Below are positions 1 through 12,400 of a stretch of DNA of 64,000 nucleotides, piece by piece. The position numbers were made by a program, and so were the translations under genes. This DNA is from Agrostemma githago (taxonomy: Eukaryota > Streptophyta > Magnoliopsida > Caryophyllales > Caryophyllaceae). The notes below the pieces were generated by a model. That model was not told the DNA's origin. It saw nothing but the letters and a program-made list of their open reading frames with translations, and did not search any database. The DNA lies in contig OY288239.1 in the NCBI GenBank assembly GCA_958450325.1, positions 58,671,049-58,735,048 on the forward strand, given 5' to 3'. The stretch's first letter is position 1. The number at the start of each line of letters is the position of its first letter.

Positions 1-829
1 GATAAGCTCAAGTCACCATATAAACCGAGCTTACTAGGACGAGGAGCTGGTGTTCCATGGTGGCCCTTTAATCAGGTGGACTGTCGCTTGATGGTTTCTT
101 TCCAAGCTGACGGGGCTGGCCAAGAGGGACCAAGCCCGTTACTTGGTGATCTTGTCCCTTGACTGGACAGTTCACATTTACCCAGACCGCATCCTGAGGC
201 AGTTCGGTTCGTCTCAGCGCATTCTTGAGACTGAAGCCATTATCAGCGTCTCGCTCTAACTGACAGACGCTATGTGCGACACCTGGTTGCAGAGATGGTT
301 TACCCGTCCTACATGGACTATTCCCAACCCTTGCCAATCCGCTTGGGTTTCACGGGCTTACGAGAAGTGGACTTCCGAGGAATCCGAGGAAGCTCGTAAA
401 GCTCTGAAGGTCGATGAGGCCTTCGAGCTGGTCCGTCGGGAGACGGTAAAGGACAACAGGGGCTTCTTCGACGAGGGAGAGACCCCTGCTACTTTACTCC
501 GACTAGAATCGGGTCTTAAGTCACATACTAAGACTCGAGCTAAGGATGCCGGTGCTAGCAGCATGCGAGGGAAACTAAGCCCCCAGACTGATTTGAAGAG
601 ACGACTTGGGCCAAGGTTGGCGGCTAGGGACCGACTTGGTCCACGCGAACGGCTGCCAGAGCCCGTGAGGGCCCGACTCGGGCCTGTCGATGTGGATGAG
701 GACTCAAGTTCCAAGAAACGTGTCCGGGTTAAGGAGGTTCCTGTGGTGATTCGGGAACGCTCCCCTCCACGTCGTCGTCAGTGGACGGCCAAGGAGGCCA
801 AGGACAAGGGGAAGGGCAAGATGCCCTAA
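1..829 (+). pseudogene. Antisense plant mobile domain (PMD) gene of element A, exon 2, broken
   Basis: Seen: this stretch matches exon 2 of the PMD gene of element B (20162-21079) almost residue for residue in the frame starting at base 2. It contains the DEELVFHGGPLIRWTVAWW-type segment and the basic, arginine-rich C-terminal tail ending in GKGKMP. Two in-frame stops break it: TAG at 35-37 where B has a tryptophan codon, and TAA at 257-259 where B has a glutamine codon. Both are C:G to T:A changes. An open frame remains from 272 to 829 (185 codons), but it lacks the domain core. Exon 1 lies outside the window. Known: PMD proteins occur both as host genes and inside plant transposons. Confidence 0.8.
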
Positions 830-971
830 ATACCGAGTCCTTAATTTTTTTATTATTTAAATATTATTATTATTTATTTTGGAGTGTCGTGTGCTTTTTT
901 TTTTGTAATTTTTTGAATTCCTGCATTTTGTAATTTTCCCGAGTTTATCGGGGTTTTTTTTTGTGATAATT

Positions 972-977
972 AATAAA
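972..977 (+). terminator. AATAAA polyadenylation signal of the antisense PMD gene (element A)
   Basis: AATAAA lies about 140 bases after the stop codon, in a T-rich 3' region (830-1208) that also matches the corresponding part of B. I see nothing else in 830-1208. The convergent pol reading frame of A ends at 1236. Confidence 0.5.
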
Positions 978-1235
978 AGAAATTTATTATTTAACCGTTC
1001 CTGTCTTTTCTTGATTGCACGGGTTGTGCTCTTTTGAGGGGCTGCCTACGTATCCGCGGATAACGGAATCAAACCAAACGTAGTTCAAGCTTAGTAAATT
1101 TGCAATCTCGAATTACACCAAGACTATTGGTTCAAGATGTTTTGTGACAGTAGAATAAATAATTCTATCTTATTGACTTGCTTTTTGTAAAAAAAATGAT
1201 TTTGATAAAATTTGCTAATGACATTGAGAAAGGGC

Positions 1236-4200
1236 CTAAGGGTAGTAACGCTTCAGCTGGTCCAGGTTGGTCGGGTTGACGAACTCATTCCCGTCCAGGT
1301 TCGTCAGCATCATGCTCCTCCCGATAGGATCTTCTTTACCAAGTATGGCCCAGCCCAATTGGGTTTGAATTTTCCCCTTGGGTCAACCGGTAGTAAGGCT
1401 CGGACTGACTTAAGGACTAGATCTCCTTCTTTAATGTTTCTGGGCCTTACCCTTTTGTTGAAAGCCCGTTGGATTCTTTTTTGATAGATTTGAATATTGT
1501 TAAGAGCATGAGACCGTCGTTCGTCTAGTAGAACCAACGAATCATACCGTGCTCGAACCCAGTCAGCTTCGGGTACTTGACTTTCTAACAGAATTCTGAC
1601 GGACGGTACCTATAATTCAACTGGTTGGACTGCCTCCATCCCATAAGTTAGGTAATACGGTGTCGCCCCGGTTGCGGTGCGAATTGACGTCCGATATCCC
1701 CACAGGGCAAAAGGCATTTCGTCGGGCCAGTCCCGGTAATTACCAGCCATCTTTTTGAGTATGGTGACAATCGTTTTATTGGCCGCCTCTACTTCTCCAT
1801 TCGTTTGGGGACGATAGGGTGAGGACGTGTGCCTTTGAATTTTATATTTGGTCAGCAGGGCTGTGGTTTCAGCTTGAAAGTGAGTCCCGTGATCGCTGAT
1901 AAATTCATGTGGGATTCCATACCGACATATTATCTTGTTCTGGATAAATTTGGCGACATGTTTAGTGTTGAGAATGCGATATGATTCAGCTTCGACCCAT
2001 TTGGTGAAGTAGTCGATAGCTACTAAGATGAAACAGTGTCCGCCAGTACCAGAGGGGTTTATTTTTCCGATTATGTCGATACCCCATGTCGAGAACGGCC
2101 AAGGCGACGTCATGGTATAAAGCAGAGATGACGGCACATGTTGCACATTGCCGAAGATTTGACAATTGTGACAATGTTTGACATATAGCTGGCAGTCGGC
2201 TTCCATGGCGTTCCAGTAATACCCGAGCCTCATGATTTTTCGGACCAGCATGTGAGCATTCATATGTGGGCCGTTTTCGCCATCATGTACTTCGGCCATT
2301 ACTTTCTCGGCCTTATATTCATCAACACAAAGGAGAAGAGCCCCTTGTGCCGTCTTTTTGTACAATTGTCCGTCATCGGTACGGACGAACTGGGTGGCTA
2401 GCCTTCGTAAGGCTTTTTTGGCTCGGCCTTCAGTCCCGGGAGGATATTCTCCGTTTGTCAGGTACGTTAATACGGCCTGGTACCAAGGTTCATGATCAGT
2501 TATCTCGATGTCTTCAATGTCATGAATGTATGCTAGCTCGGACCATCTTTCGACACAAATTGGCATACTGGTCACGTGGTCGGGAATATTTAGTAAAGAT
2601 GCCAATTTTGAGAGTGCATCAGCAAACTGATTTTCTTCCCGAGACAGGTATATGTACTCCACCTTTTGGAATTGTTTCTCGAGATCCCTTACTCGTGCCT
2701 GGTAGGCCACGAGATTAGCATTCTGAGTTTTCCATTTTTGAAGTGCTTGGTTAATGACCAAGGACGAATCACCATGTACCCGAAGATTTGTGATCCCCAG
2801 GTTGGCGGCGGCTTGTAGCCCATAAATGCATGCTTCGAAGTCCAGTTTGATGGACACGGGAGTATGCTCTCCTTTTGGTGAAATTAGGAGGATCCCGTCT
2901 CCGAACCCTCGAAAATTGGATGCTTCGTCGAAGTATAGATCCCAAGTTTCGGTATCAGTATGGAAGATATCTTCATCTGGGAAGGACCAGGTGTCGGTGT
3001 GTCCTTCCTCGGCTATCGGGCTATCGGCGAGAAACTCAGCTACTACTCGCCCCTTAATAGCCTTTAACGGTACAAATTTCAAGTCGAATTCTGCCAGCAT
3101 TAGAGTCCATCTGGAAATTCGGCCATTGAGAATGGGCTTTTCGAAGAGGTATTTGATCGGATCCATCTTGGATAAAACATGGACCTCGTGGCTGAGCATA
3201 TAGTGTCGGAGCTTCTTAGTGGCTCACACCAGAGCCAAGCACGTCTTTTCGAGCATGGTATATTTGCATTCATACACTAAAAACTTTTTGCTGATATAAT
3301 AAATGGCCCGTTCTTCGGAGTCGACTGTCTGAGCCAGCATAGCCCCCATGGCTGTCTCGGTCGTCGTTAGGTATAATGACAGAGCCAAACCGGGTTGACG
3401 TGGCATCAAGACTGGCGGAGCAGACAGAATTTCTTTGATTTTGTCGAAGGCGGTTTGGCACTTGTCATCCCATAGTACTCGTTCCCCTACTTTCAGTTTT
3501 TTGAAAATTGGTTCACATACCATGGTTAGTTTGGAAATGAACCGGCTGATATACTGAACTTTCCCGAGAAATCCCCTTATTTCTTTTTCGGTTTTAGGAG
3601 GTTGCATCTCGGTAATGGCTTTGATTTTAGCTGGGTCGACCTCGATACCTCGTTGGCTAACGATATGACCCAGTAATTTGCCTGATGTTACCCCGAAACT
3701 GCACTTTTGAGGGTTTAGCCTCATGTTGTACTTGCGCAATCGGGTGAAGAATTTCCTTTAGGCGGTGATGTGACCGTCCCGTTCTTTGGATTTGACGATC
3801 ATGTCGTCTACATAAACCTCTACCTCTTTATGCATCATGTCATGTAATAAAGTGGTAGCGGTCCTTTGGTATGTGGCCCCGGCATTAATGAGACCGGATG
3901 GCATGACGGTGTAGCAGTAAGTACCCCAAGGTGTAGTGAAAGTAGTCTTACTCATATCTTCTTCCGCCATCTTGATCTGATTGTATCCGGCATACCCGTC
4001 CATAAATGATAGAAGGGCATGATCGGCCGTGTTATCCACCAGTATATCGATGTGTGGTAACGGAAAATCATCCTTCGGGCTTGCTTTGTTAAGATCCCGA
4101 AAATCTACGCATACCCGCACCTTACCGTCCTTTTTAGGAACCGGCACGATGTTTGCAACCCAGTCCGGATACTCGGACACTTGTATGAAGCCGGCCTTGA

Positions 4201-5540
4201 ACTGTTTGTCGACTTCTTCTTTTACTTTGAGAGACCACTCGGGCCTCATTCGGCGGAGCTTCTGTTTAACCGGTTTGCACCCGTCTTTGATAGGTATGCG
4301 GTGCTCGGCTATTTCCCGATCTATCCCCGGCATGTCCTTGTAGGACCATGCGAAGACATCTTTTAATTCTTTGAGGAGGTGCGTGAATTGTTGTCTCTCC
4401 TCGGGATCTAAAGATAACCCTATCTTAAGCGTCTGAGGCTCTAAGGTTGTTCCCAGATTGATGGACTCGGTCTCTTCGATTACCGGATTCCGGGATTCCC
4501 TTTGCTCTAGTTGCTCGATCAGATGCGGAGGTAAGGGTACCTGTTCGTCGGGTTTCTCAATGTCATTGCAAAAAATATTTTTGAAAGCAGAATTTAAAAG
4601 AGACAAGTCGTAAGCGGAACGGTTGTTATTATTGATTGAAAATTTGGAGAACAGCTCAAAAAGAGCAGCCATCTGATCATTAGTCAGTGGCGGGATTGGT
4701 AAGGCACGCGGGACAAACCCCAAAGTGCCAGCAGCAGGAATGACAAGAGGGAGAGGGGTTACAGGAGTGACTCTAGCACCGACTTCCCTAGACTCGACCT
4801 CAATCTCGGACTCTGACTCTGACTCAGGCTCGGACTCAGACTCAGGCATGTCTCCCTCTCCGGTGACCAGCTTGTAGATCTTTCCTTGACTGTCAGTCCA
4901 CTTTACAGTCTTCCTCCAGGCCCTGTTTCCCGTCTCGGAACCAACATCCGAGATCAACTTGGTCGGGTCAAACCTGTTGCTGCAAAGAATCAGGTTGACC
5001 AGGTCTTCCTTTGGAGTCGGGGCTATGGTGTCTTCCCCGAAGAGCAGCCCCATCGCGGGCTCAGCATCGTCAGCTTCATTGGCCTGGATGAGGGCGAACA
5101 CATCATCTGGGATGTAGTTGCAGTCCCGGGCCGATTTGGTCCCGAGGTGCGCAGTATTGGGTTGGTACAGACCAACCTGGATAGCCCCGAATACCGGTGT
5201 GACAAAGTAGTCAGACAACCGTGGGCTGTAAGGGCTCAAGTGGATACCCTTAATGATGTTGCAGGCCTTTTCGATTCCTGCTCGGACAATGTTTCCCGGA
5301 GTGGCGGCATAGCCAAGGCCGAAGTGAGAGTCTTCGTCCTTAAGGACCTCGATGGTCTTCCCAGCTGGAAGATCGGGTCGAGAGGTAGCCCCCGGAAGGT
5401 ACCCTAGGTTTTGGAGCATTGTGTCAATGCTCGTGGTGAAGTAAGGCCTAAAAAGGTACTCTTCCTCGATCATCCCCACAAAGTCGAACCCTCAGAGGTC
5501 CGTGCGGCCCGTGGTGTTCCAGCTAGCCACGGTCATTGGG
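1236..5540 (-). pseudogene. Element A pol (RT, RNase H, archaeal-type RNase H, integrase), decayed
   Basis: Seen: in one frame it carries reverse transcriptase (YVDD near 3810), RNase H, a second RNase H, the integrase zinc finger and the integrase core, collinear with B. Breaks: an in-frame TAA at 3758-3760; TGA at about 3224 in place of a tryptophan codon; TAG at about 1610 in place of a glutamate codon; and a one-base deletion near 1311 just before the end. The second RNase H has lost about 27 bases near 2840 that cover the conserved NNAAEYE stretch, so it lacks its catalytic glutamate. Its 5' end stops at 5540 where a solo LTR was inserted and continues from 7200. Known: a second, archaeal-type RNase H marks the Tat lineage of plant Ty3/gypsy elements. 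Confidence 0.9.
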
Positions 5541-5881
5541 TGATAAGTGTGGTTTGTAGTGCCTATTTTGTAATGTTTTGGTCCCATTTTCCTTGTAGAA
5601 TCGCTCCTTGGGAGCGTTTTAGGGGCTTCTTATGCTTCCTTTAGTTCGTTTCAGGTTTCCGAGACCGATTTGGAAGAGTTGGAGCGATTCCGACTCGATA
5701 CATACACATTTTGGAGCCAACGAGATAAAGGAACGATGACTCGATGATTTGGAATCGACCCCGAGACCTTGGGACCCAATTCCGAGCCTCCGAGACCCGA
5801 TCCCGAGTCCCGAGAATTGATGAGAAGTCCATGTGAAGCAAGGAGAGACCAAAAGGATCATATTGGAGGCCTACAAGACCC

Positions 5882-6026
5882 ATCCCCGACGGGTATGCAC
5901 CTCATCCCGTCGGGGATGAAGTGCACAATTGGAGAGGCTACTGCAGAGCCGTCCCGGTCGGGACCAACCCGTCCCGGTCGGGATGGTGGGTCCGTTCCGG
6001 TCGGGATGGTCCGTCCCGGTCGGGAC
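5882..6026. repeat. Six near-palindromic CCCGGTCGGG-type sites in the LTR upstream region
   Basis: Sites begin near 5882, 5904, 5951, 5971, 5994 and 6013. The central ones read GTCCCGGTCGGGAC. The last four start 20-22 bases apart. They lie 55-200 bases upstream of the TATA box. The related LTR of D has matching but more diverged sites at about 43973-44120. They look like an enhancer built of dimer-type binding sites. This is inference. Confidence 0.6.
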
Positions 6027-6080
6027 CAAAGGGCTGTAGTCCGCATTTTATTCTTCTCTTCTCCCTTCCATTTGTAACCC

Positions 6081-6088
6081 TATAAATA
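6081..6088 (+). promoter_or_regulatory. TATA box of the solo LTR
   Basis: TATAAATA follows the palindrome cluster and precedes a T- and C-rich stretch, as in LTR promoters. The homologous site in D's LTR is CTATATATA at 44172-44180. Confidence 0.65.
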
Positions 6089-7199
6089 CTTACCTCTTGT
6101 ATTGTTTATGTATCCTACATTAGTTTAGCCTCTCTTAAGTCTCTCTACATCATATAAACCCTAGTTTAAACTCCCCTCTCATTAGTTTAATCTTCCTTTA
6201 ATCATTAGCTAATCTTAGTTAATTAGAGTTGTAACTAGTTCTTGTATTAAGAGAGCACTTGAAGATCTTTCCAAGCTTGACAACCTTGGGATTATTTTGG
6301 GTTTCTTATTTATACAAGATTGCATCTTTTCTTCATCCTAGTATTGGTATAATCTTCCTTTACTCTTGTTTATTGTTGTTGACTCAAGTTTGCATCTTTA
6401 TTTAGTGTTTGTTGTTATTGATTGTTATTGTTCTTGATGAAGAATGTTAGGGTTATGATGTTGTGTTCCTTTCTTATTGATGTTGGTCTTTCTTTGACTA
6501 TGAGTGAGTAGATATCTTGTGGGTTAGTAGGGGGATTAAGGGTAGATTATGGGTGATTAGGGTTTGATTAGGGGTAAAGGATGGTTCTTTATTGTTAGTC
6601 ACATATTTGGCATACCATGTGTTTGTTGATATGCTTGTATGAGTTGTAGTGGCCATGCTTCTCATGCTAGTTTTCTTCTACCCATTGTTTGCTTTGTGTG
6701 TGGACATGTTGAGCATTGTCTTCGACATCGGTTTAAGTTGCTATCGCCCGGACCGAGCCTAGCAATTAGGAGGCACCTACACCCTTAATCGACCCAAGTC
6801 ACCCTACTACACTTATGAACCCGACCTAACCCACTCCCTCTTTTCCATATTTGATTCATCTTGTTAGTTAATCATCATTTCTTTAGGTTGTTAGTGGTTG
6901 GATCATTAGCATTGTTTAGCATTTCTCTTAGTTTGATAGATGGCTTGTGTTTAGTTAGCATTTGATAGTCTAGTTCATCATAGCTCATCATTAGTCTACT
7001 TTCTCCTCCCCTCATCTTAATTCATCAATTATTAGCTCTTTGTGTTTGTTTGGTAGCATAGTCTAGTTCTAGGCCGACATAGTCTAAACATTGCTTTACC
7101 GTCTCCGTGGACACGACCCGACTTACCCTAACTACCGTTAGGTGTTAGTTGGATAATTATTTGGCGGTGGGGTACACGACAAATCCTACCATCATTGGG

Positions 7200-9285
7200 G
7201 TTGCCTCCAAAGTAATGACATTGTCGAGCAAAGGCATCTTGATTTACGGTGAAGAGTAGATGACACGGCTTTGACCGCGTGAATCCATGGCCTTCCTAGG
7301 AGCAAGTTGAAGGATGAGGTGACATCGATCACCTGGAATTCAAGCTCCTTTTCTATTGGGCCCGTTACAATGGTCAGCTTTACGGCCCCAGATACCGTTT
7401 TTGGGCTCCCATCAAAGGCTTGGATGGTTTGAGCCATCGGGACATAATCCACCTCGGTGATACCGAGGGCTTTGACGGTCCTTAAGGGAAGGACATTCAC
7501 AGCGGACCCGTCATTGACTAGGGTCATCGGGAGGTATTTCCCTCGGCAGATTACCGTAATGTAGAGGGCCAGATTATGGGAGGCCCCGAACGGTGGCAAG
7601 TCGGCTTCAGAGAAAGTAATCATTGGGCCTCCTTCCTTGGTTTTGCCCTTCAAGTGGGGCAGGACCGTAGCTACCATTTCAGCAGGGGTAGCCAAAGAGT
7701 CGATCTTAACTTGATCGAGAGCCTTTGTGAGTGCTTCTCGATGTTCTTGTGAGCTAACCAAGAGTTGCCATATAGTGAGGTCAACTCGGGTCTTCTTCAG
7801 TTGCTTCACAATAGCTGTTTCAGCAGTCGGCTCCTCAGGGGCGACTTTCATCCCGAGTGGATCGGTGATGGTTGTCGGGATGGGGATGTCCCTAGAGCTA
7901 GTGGCTTGATAGAGACGGCCCAGGTGGTTACTGGCTAAGACTCGGGATTTGGCCTCGCGAATCTGTTCAAGGGTGATGGGAACGGTTTCCCCTTTAACGA
8001 GGTAGACATCATCCTCGTCGTCAAACCAGATCCCGTTCACTTGCGGGATAAATGGAGAGATAAGGTGAGAGCAATCAATCACCTCCCCGGCAAAGATGGC
8101 ATGGGAGCTGAAAGAGTTCTCTTTGTTGCTTGGTTTATCTCCGGGTAGCGGGATTTTACCGCTCTCAATCAGGTCCTGGATCAAGTGCTTCAACTTCCAA
8201 CACTTTTCGGTATCATGCCCATTGCCTCGGTGATATTGGCAATAGGCTTGGGCGTTGTAGTTTTTGGAGCGTCGCTCGACCGGAACTTCAGGAGTTGGGC
8301 CTATCGGTTGGAGTAGGCCCTTCGAGGACAGCCTTTGTAAGGCGTAGGTATAGGTGCTACCTATATCGGTGAAAACCCGAGGTGGGGTGTTCTTCTTGGA
8401 CGGGGTATCTAGTAGATTTACCGCGTCAAAAATGCCGCGGGTTGCAGCTTGGGGCTTGGTAGTGGAAGAGGAAGCCCCTTGGTATCCCTTGCTAGAGGCC
8501 TTGTTGAGACCCTCTAGCCTTAGGTCGTCTTCAATTCTCATACCCATTTCAGTAAGGGTGGTGAAATTGGGTATGACAGCGTACCGTAGATGAACCCGGT
8601 ATGAGGGGAGGAGGTTCTTTACAAAAGCCTCCACCAAAGTCTTCTCACTGGGCTTATCGACCAGTTTCACACTCTCGGCCCTCCAACGTTGAAGGTACTT
8701 AGTAAAACCTTCTTTTGGCTCTTGGGCCATGACCTCCAAAGACCGCATCGTGGTTTGGATCTCGGTGTTGTCAGCATAGTTCTGAGCAAACTTGGTAGCC
8801 ACATCATCCCATGTAGGGTATTTTTTCGGGTCTAGCCTATAGTACCAGGCCCGTGGGTGCTTCTCAAGGGACGCGGCAAAAAGATTCTTGAACATTGAAG
8901 AATCTACCCCTTTGATGGCCATGAATTCTTTGAAGGCCTGTACATGTAGTAACGGGTCCTCGGTTCCCTCAAACATGGGTAAGCCCGTGAGATACAGGTT
9001 CGCGAGCAGCTTGTCACTTACCGGGGAGTACTCTCAGGTATTCTCCCGATGAATATTGTTACTCCCAGCCAAATGGACTTGTTCTTCTAGTCGGCGTACT
9101 GCGCTGACTAGTTCAGCTAGAGGCCCAGTAGCCTCGGCATTTGGAGCCCTTTGCTCCACTGCAGCCATACGAGCAATGATGGCCACTTGACCCGCCCTCA
9201 TTTCAGTTAGTTGGGCATCAATGTCGGTTTGTTTGGCGGCCATGGCATCCACGGAGGCCTTCAGGTTGTTCAGAGCTCCTTCCAT
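7200..9285 (-). pseudogene. Element A gag-protease, decayed
   Basis: Seen: Gag starts at 9285 with a coiled-coil-like N-terminus. It has one TGA near 9034 (B has an arginine codon CGA-type site) and then runs open from 8976 to about 7241. That open stretch includes the retrotransposon Gag domain, a zinc knuckle of the CX2HX4HX4C type, and an aspartic protease with the motif NDGSAVNVLPL, where B has DDGS. In A, gag and protease share one frame, unlike B. A one-base deletion near 7241 shifts the frame just before the solo LTR insertion. Function in the ancestor: capsid and nucleocapsid formation, and polyprotein cleavage. Confidence 0.88.
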
Positions 9286-9451
9286 TTTACGGTTGTGTCT
9301 GGTGGACGGTGGCCTGTCTGTAAGAACACCGCGTAATCAGAAACCGAACCCAGATCTCGGAAAAAGAAGGAAAAGTACATCCCGAGCGACACTAAGAAGG
9401 AAGACTAAAGACTCGAGAAAGACATCTAAGAAGGAAAAGTACATTTTACGG

Positions 9452-9469
9452 TTTTTTTTTTTTTTTTTT
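9452..9469 (+). repeat. T18 run at the 5' boundary of the LINE
   Basis: Eighteen T residues separate element A leader sequence (up to 9451) from the LINE 5' region. The preceding bases include a second copy of AAGAAGGAAAAGTACAT, also present at about 9364. The run is absent from the matching place in B. Confidence 0.8.
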
Positions 9470-12400
9470 GCCCTAGAATAGCGACGACGAGGGGGAGTTT
9501 TGGCTGGACGGTTGCGACACGATGGTCCGATCTCCCACGCCGGGATCGCCGCTCCATATTATCACTAAGCGAAGGCAGAAGAGGAGGTCTGAAGAGAATG
9601 AGAAGCGTAACGGGAGCATGGTTGGGTCGAAGCCTGACATGGACGTACCTTTACGGGAGAAGTCCATGCAGGACATCATGGGTATACCCTCATATGATAT
9701 CCAGGATGATGACGAAGAGGATGGTGTCGATTTGGATGATTCAGTGCTATCTCCTATCCATACTGGAGAGGATATTAATGATGATGGAGGGGCCTGGTTT
9801 ACTAGACAAGGGAATAAGATAGTCCAGGAGTCAAATGATGAGATTCTGCAGTTGGAGTTGGATGATGTTCAACAGGAGATTGATTATTGGAAGACAGCTG
9901 TCTACGGGTTTGTGGTTGGGGCGAACCCTCCATGGCAAGTTTTGGAAGGTTACCTGAAAAGGGTATGGAAAATGCACAATATCGATAAGATTTCTTTCGT
10001 GCCTAATGGAGTTTTTCTGGTACGGTTTCCTACTGAAGCTATTAAGAACATTGTACTACAAGCTGGCTATCATTTATTTGATAATAAACCAGTAATCATT
10101 AAGGAGTGGAAACCTGATATTGATTTGGAGAAGGAGGAGGTGAAAGTGATGCCAATTTGGATCTGACTTCATAAGCTACCCTTAAAGTTTTGGGGCTCAA
10201 GCCTTAGCAAGATAGCGGGTATTATCGGGCATATGATTAAGAGAGATGAGGCCACTACCCAAAAGACAAGGCTTGGTTTCGCAAGGGTGTTAGTTGAGGT
10301 CAAAATGGGCCAACAGTTTCCTGAATGTCTACAGTTTAAAGATGAGAATGGGTCCTTAATTACGATTAAGGTAGAGTATGACTGGAAACCTACAGTCTGT
10401 GAAGGTTGTAAGAGAGTGGGACATGAAAAGAGGGACTGTCGTTCCCAAATCTGCAAGCCTGAAGTTAGGAAACAGAAGTTGTGGAAGATAGTGGACAAGC
10501 AGAAGAATAAGGTTCCTGCAACGATCTCTACTCCTCCTGCAACGACTATACAGGATACGATTATTGAACCTCCTGCAACTATCATTAATTATCCAGATCT
10601 TCTTAAGACAGGTGTGGAGGTTGAGAGGAATCAGTTCAGCAGCAAGGCTCCAGTGCTGGAAGAAGGTGGATTGAGGGTGAAGGATTCAGACCAAATTTCC
10701 AGTTTGCTTGTTGAGACTGGTAATGTGGCGGATCATAGTCCTACATTCAAGCAAATTCTCACAAGAAAGAGTTCCTCCGGAGAGGGAAATAAGGTTGCAT
10801 TTTCTAATCAAAAATCCCCATGAATTTTGGTTTTTGGAATGTGAGAGGTATGAATAGGATGGAGAAGCAAGTTGATATTAATAAATTCTTAGAGCTGAAT
10901 AATATTGGCCTGTTTGGTCTCTTGGAGACTAAGATCAAGTCTCACAATTTGAATAAGGTGATGAGCCATTGTTTTAATAAGTGGAGTATCTCCACAAACA
11001 GTCATACCCATCCTAGAGGTCGTATTTGGGTGTTATGGGACCCTATCCATTTTCATATCCAATTTCATAAGTACACACCTCAACTCATCCATTGTTCAGT
11101 CCAGGATATTGATAGGAAGGTGGAGTTTAATATCACGTATGTGTATGCTTTCAATTCAATTGCTGAGAGAGAAGATTTATGGAGTGACTTGATTCAGATT
11201 AGTAGTACAATCCAAGGAGCGTGGATAGTGGGGGGTGATTTCAGTTTTAGTCTCAATGAAGCGAGCCCATTTCAGAATTGCATCAACCAGTGTGCATTGA
11301 TGGATTGTCCTGCAATAGGGGCCTACTATACTTGGAACAATAAGCAACCTCCGGAGGAACGAGTGTATAGTAGACTGGATAGAGCGTTGATTAATCAAGA
11401 TTGGATTGATTTATTTGAGAGCCACAGGGCGCACTTCCTACCTGAAGGCCTATATGATCACAACCCTTGTGTGATCAGGAGCATTGATGAACATATGAAA
11501 CGTAATAGACCATTCAAATACTACAATATGTGGAGTCAGGCTCCGGGGTTTGTGTCTACTGTCAAGTCCTCGTGGATACAGGAAGTGGAAGGGACGAGTA
11601 TGTTCAGGCTAGTACAAAAGCTGAAGGGACTCAAGAGGCCATTGAAACAACTGGACAATGAGGCTTTTCATGAAATAGAGCAGCAAACAGAAATTGCGCA
11701 GGTCAAATTATTGGATATACAGAAGTCACTAATCAGAAACGTGGGTAACCAACACCTGATTCGTGAGGAGATTGAGGCTATGGACAATTTCAGGCGGCTG
11801 AACACAGCTCGACTGAGTTATCTAAAACAAAAAGCCAAGATTCATTGGCTTAAGGAGGGGGATGCTAACACTGCTGTTTTTCATGGGTCCCTGAAAGTTC
11901 GGAGAGCAAAAAATAATGTGCATCAGGTTGAGGATATACAGGGGAGACTTTGTACCAGCCCAGCTTCAATCCAAGAGGCATTCCTTGATTTCTATAAAGG
12001 ACTCTTGGGAGATAAGAATGAGACTAATAAGGTAGTGGGGCATGTAATGCGACTAGGACCGAGATGCAATTATAATCACTGTGAGATTCTTAACACTCCG
12101 GTTACTAGGGAAGAGATTCGGGATACGATGTTTAGTATACCCAATGATAAGGCTCCGGGCCCCGATGGATACTCAAGTAAATTCTTCAAAGATGCGTGGG
12201 ATATCGTTGGCGATGATGTGTGTACGGCTATCTTAGATTTCTTCAAATCTGGGCGAATTTTGAAGCAGATTAACGCTACTGCTATCACTCTTATTCCAAA
12301 AATCGAGAGACCTACTTCAGTCCTGCAGTTCCGACCTATTGCCTGCTGCAATACGGTGTATAAGTGCATATCAAAAATTCTGTGCAAAAGATTAGCACAA

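Larger units (their letters stand above)
5541..7194 (+). mobile_element. Solo LTR of an Athila-like Ty3/gypsy element (same family as element D)
   Basis: Seen: the block starts TGATAAGTG and ends CCATCA. It is flanked by the direct repeat TTGGG (5536-5540 and 7195-7199). Removing the block and one repeat restores the protease region of element A as seen in B. It is about 1.65 kb, has no internal region, and resembles the LTR at 43657-45211 at its start, TATA region and 3' end. Known: solo LTRs arise when two LTRs of one element recombine. The Athila assignment rests on the polypurine context of the copy in D and is only moderately sure. Confidence 0.88.

Noticed and set aside
2266..3203. Plus-strand frames opposite element A pol
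   Set aside because: Shadows of the integrase and RNase H coding strand; the same happens opposite B pol.
5619..6077. Overlapping short frames in the solo LTR
   Set aside because: They cover the palindrome cluster on both strands and are best explained by GC-rich LTR promoter sequence.
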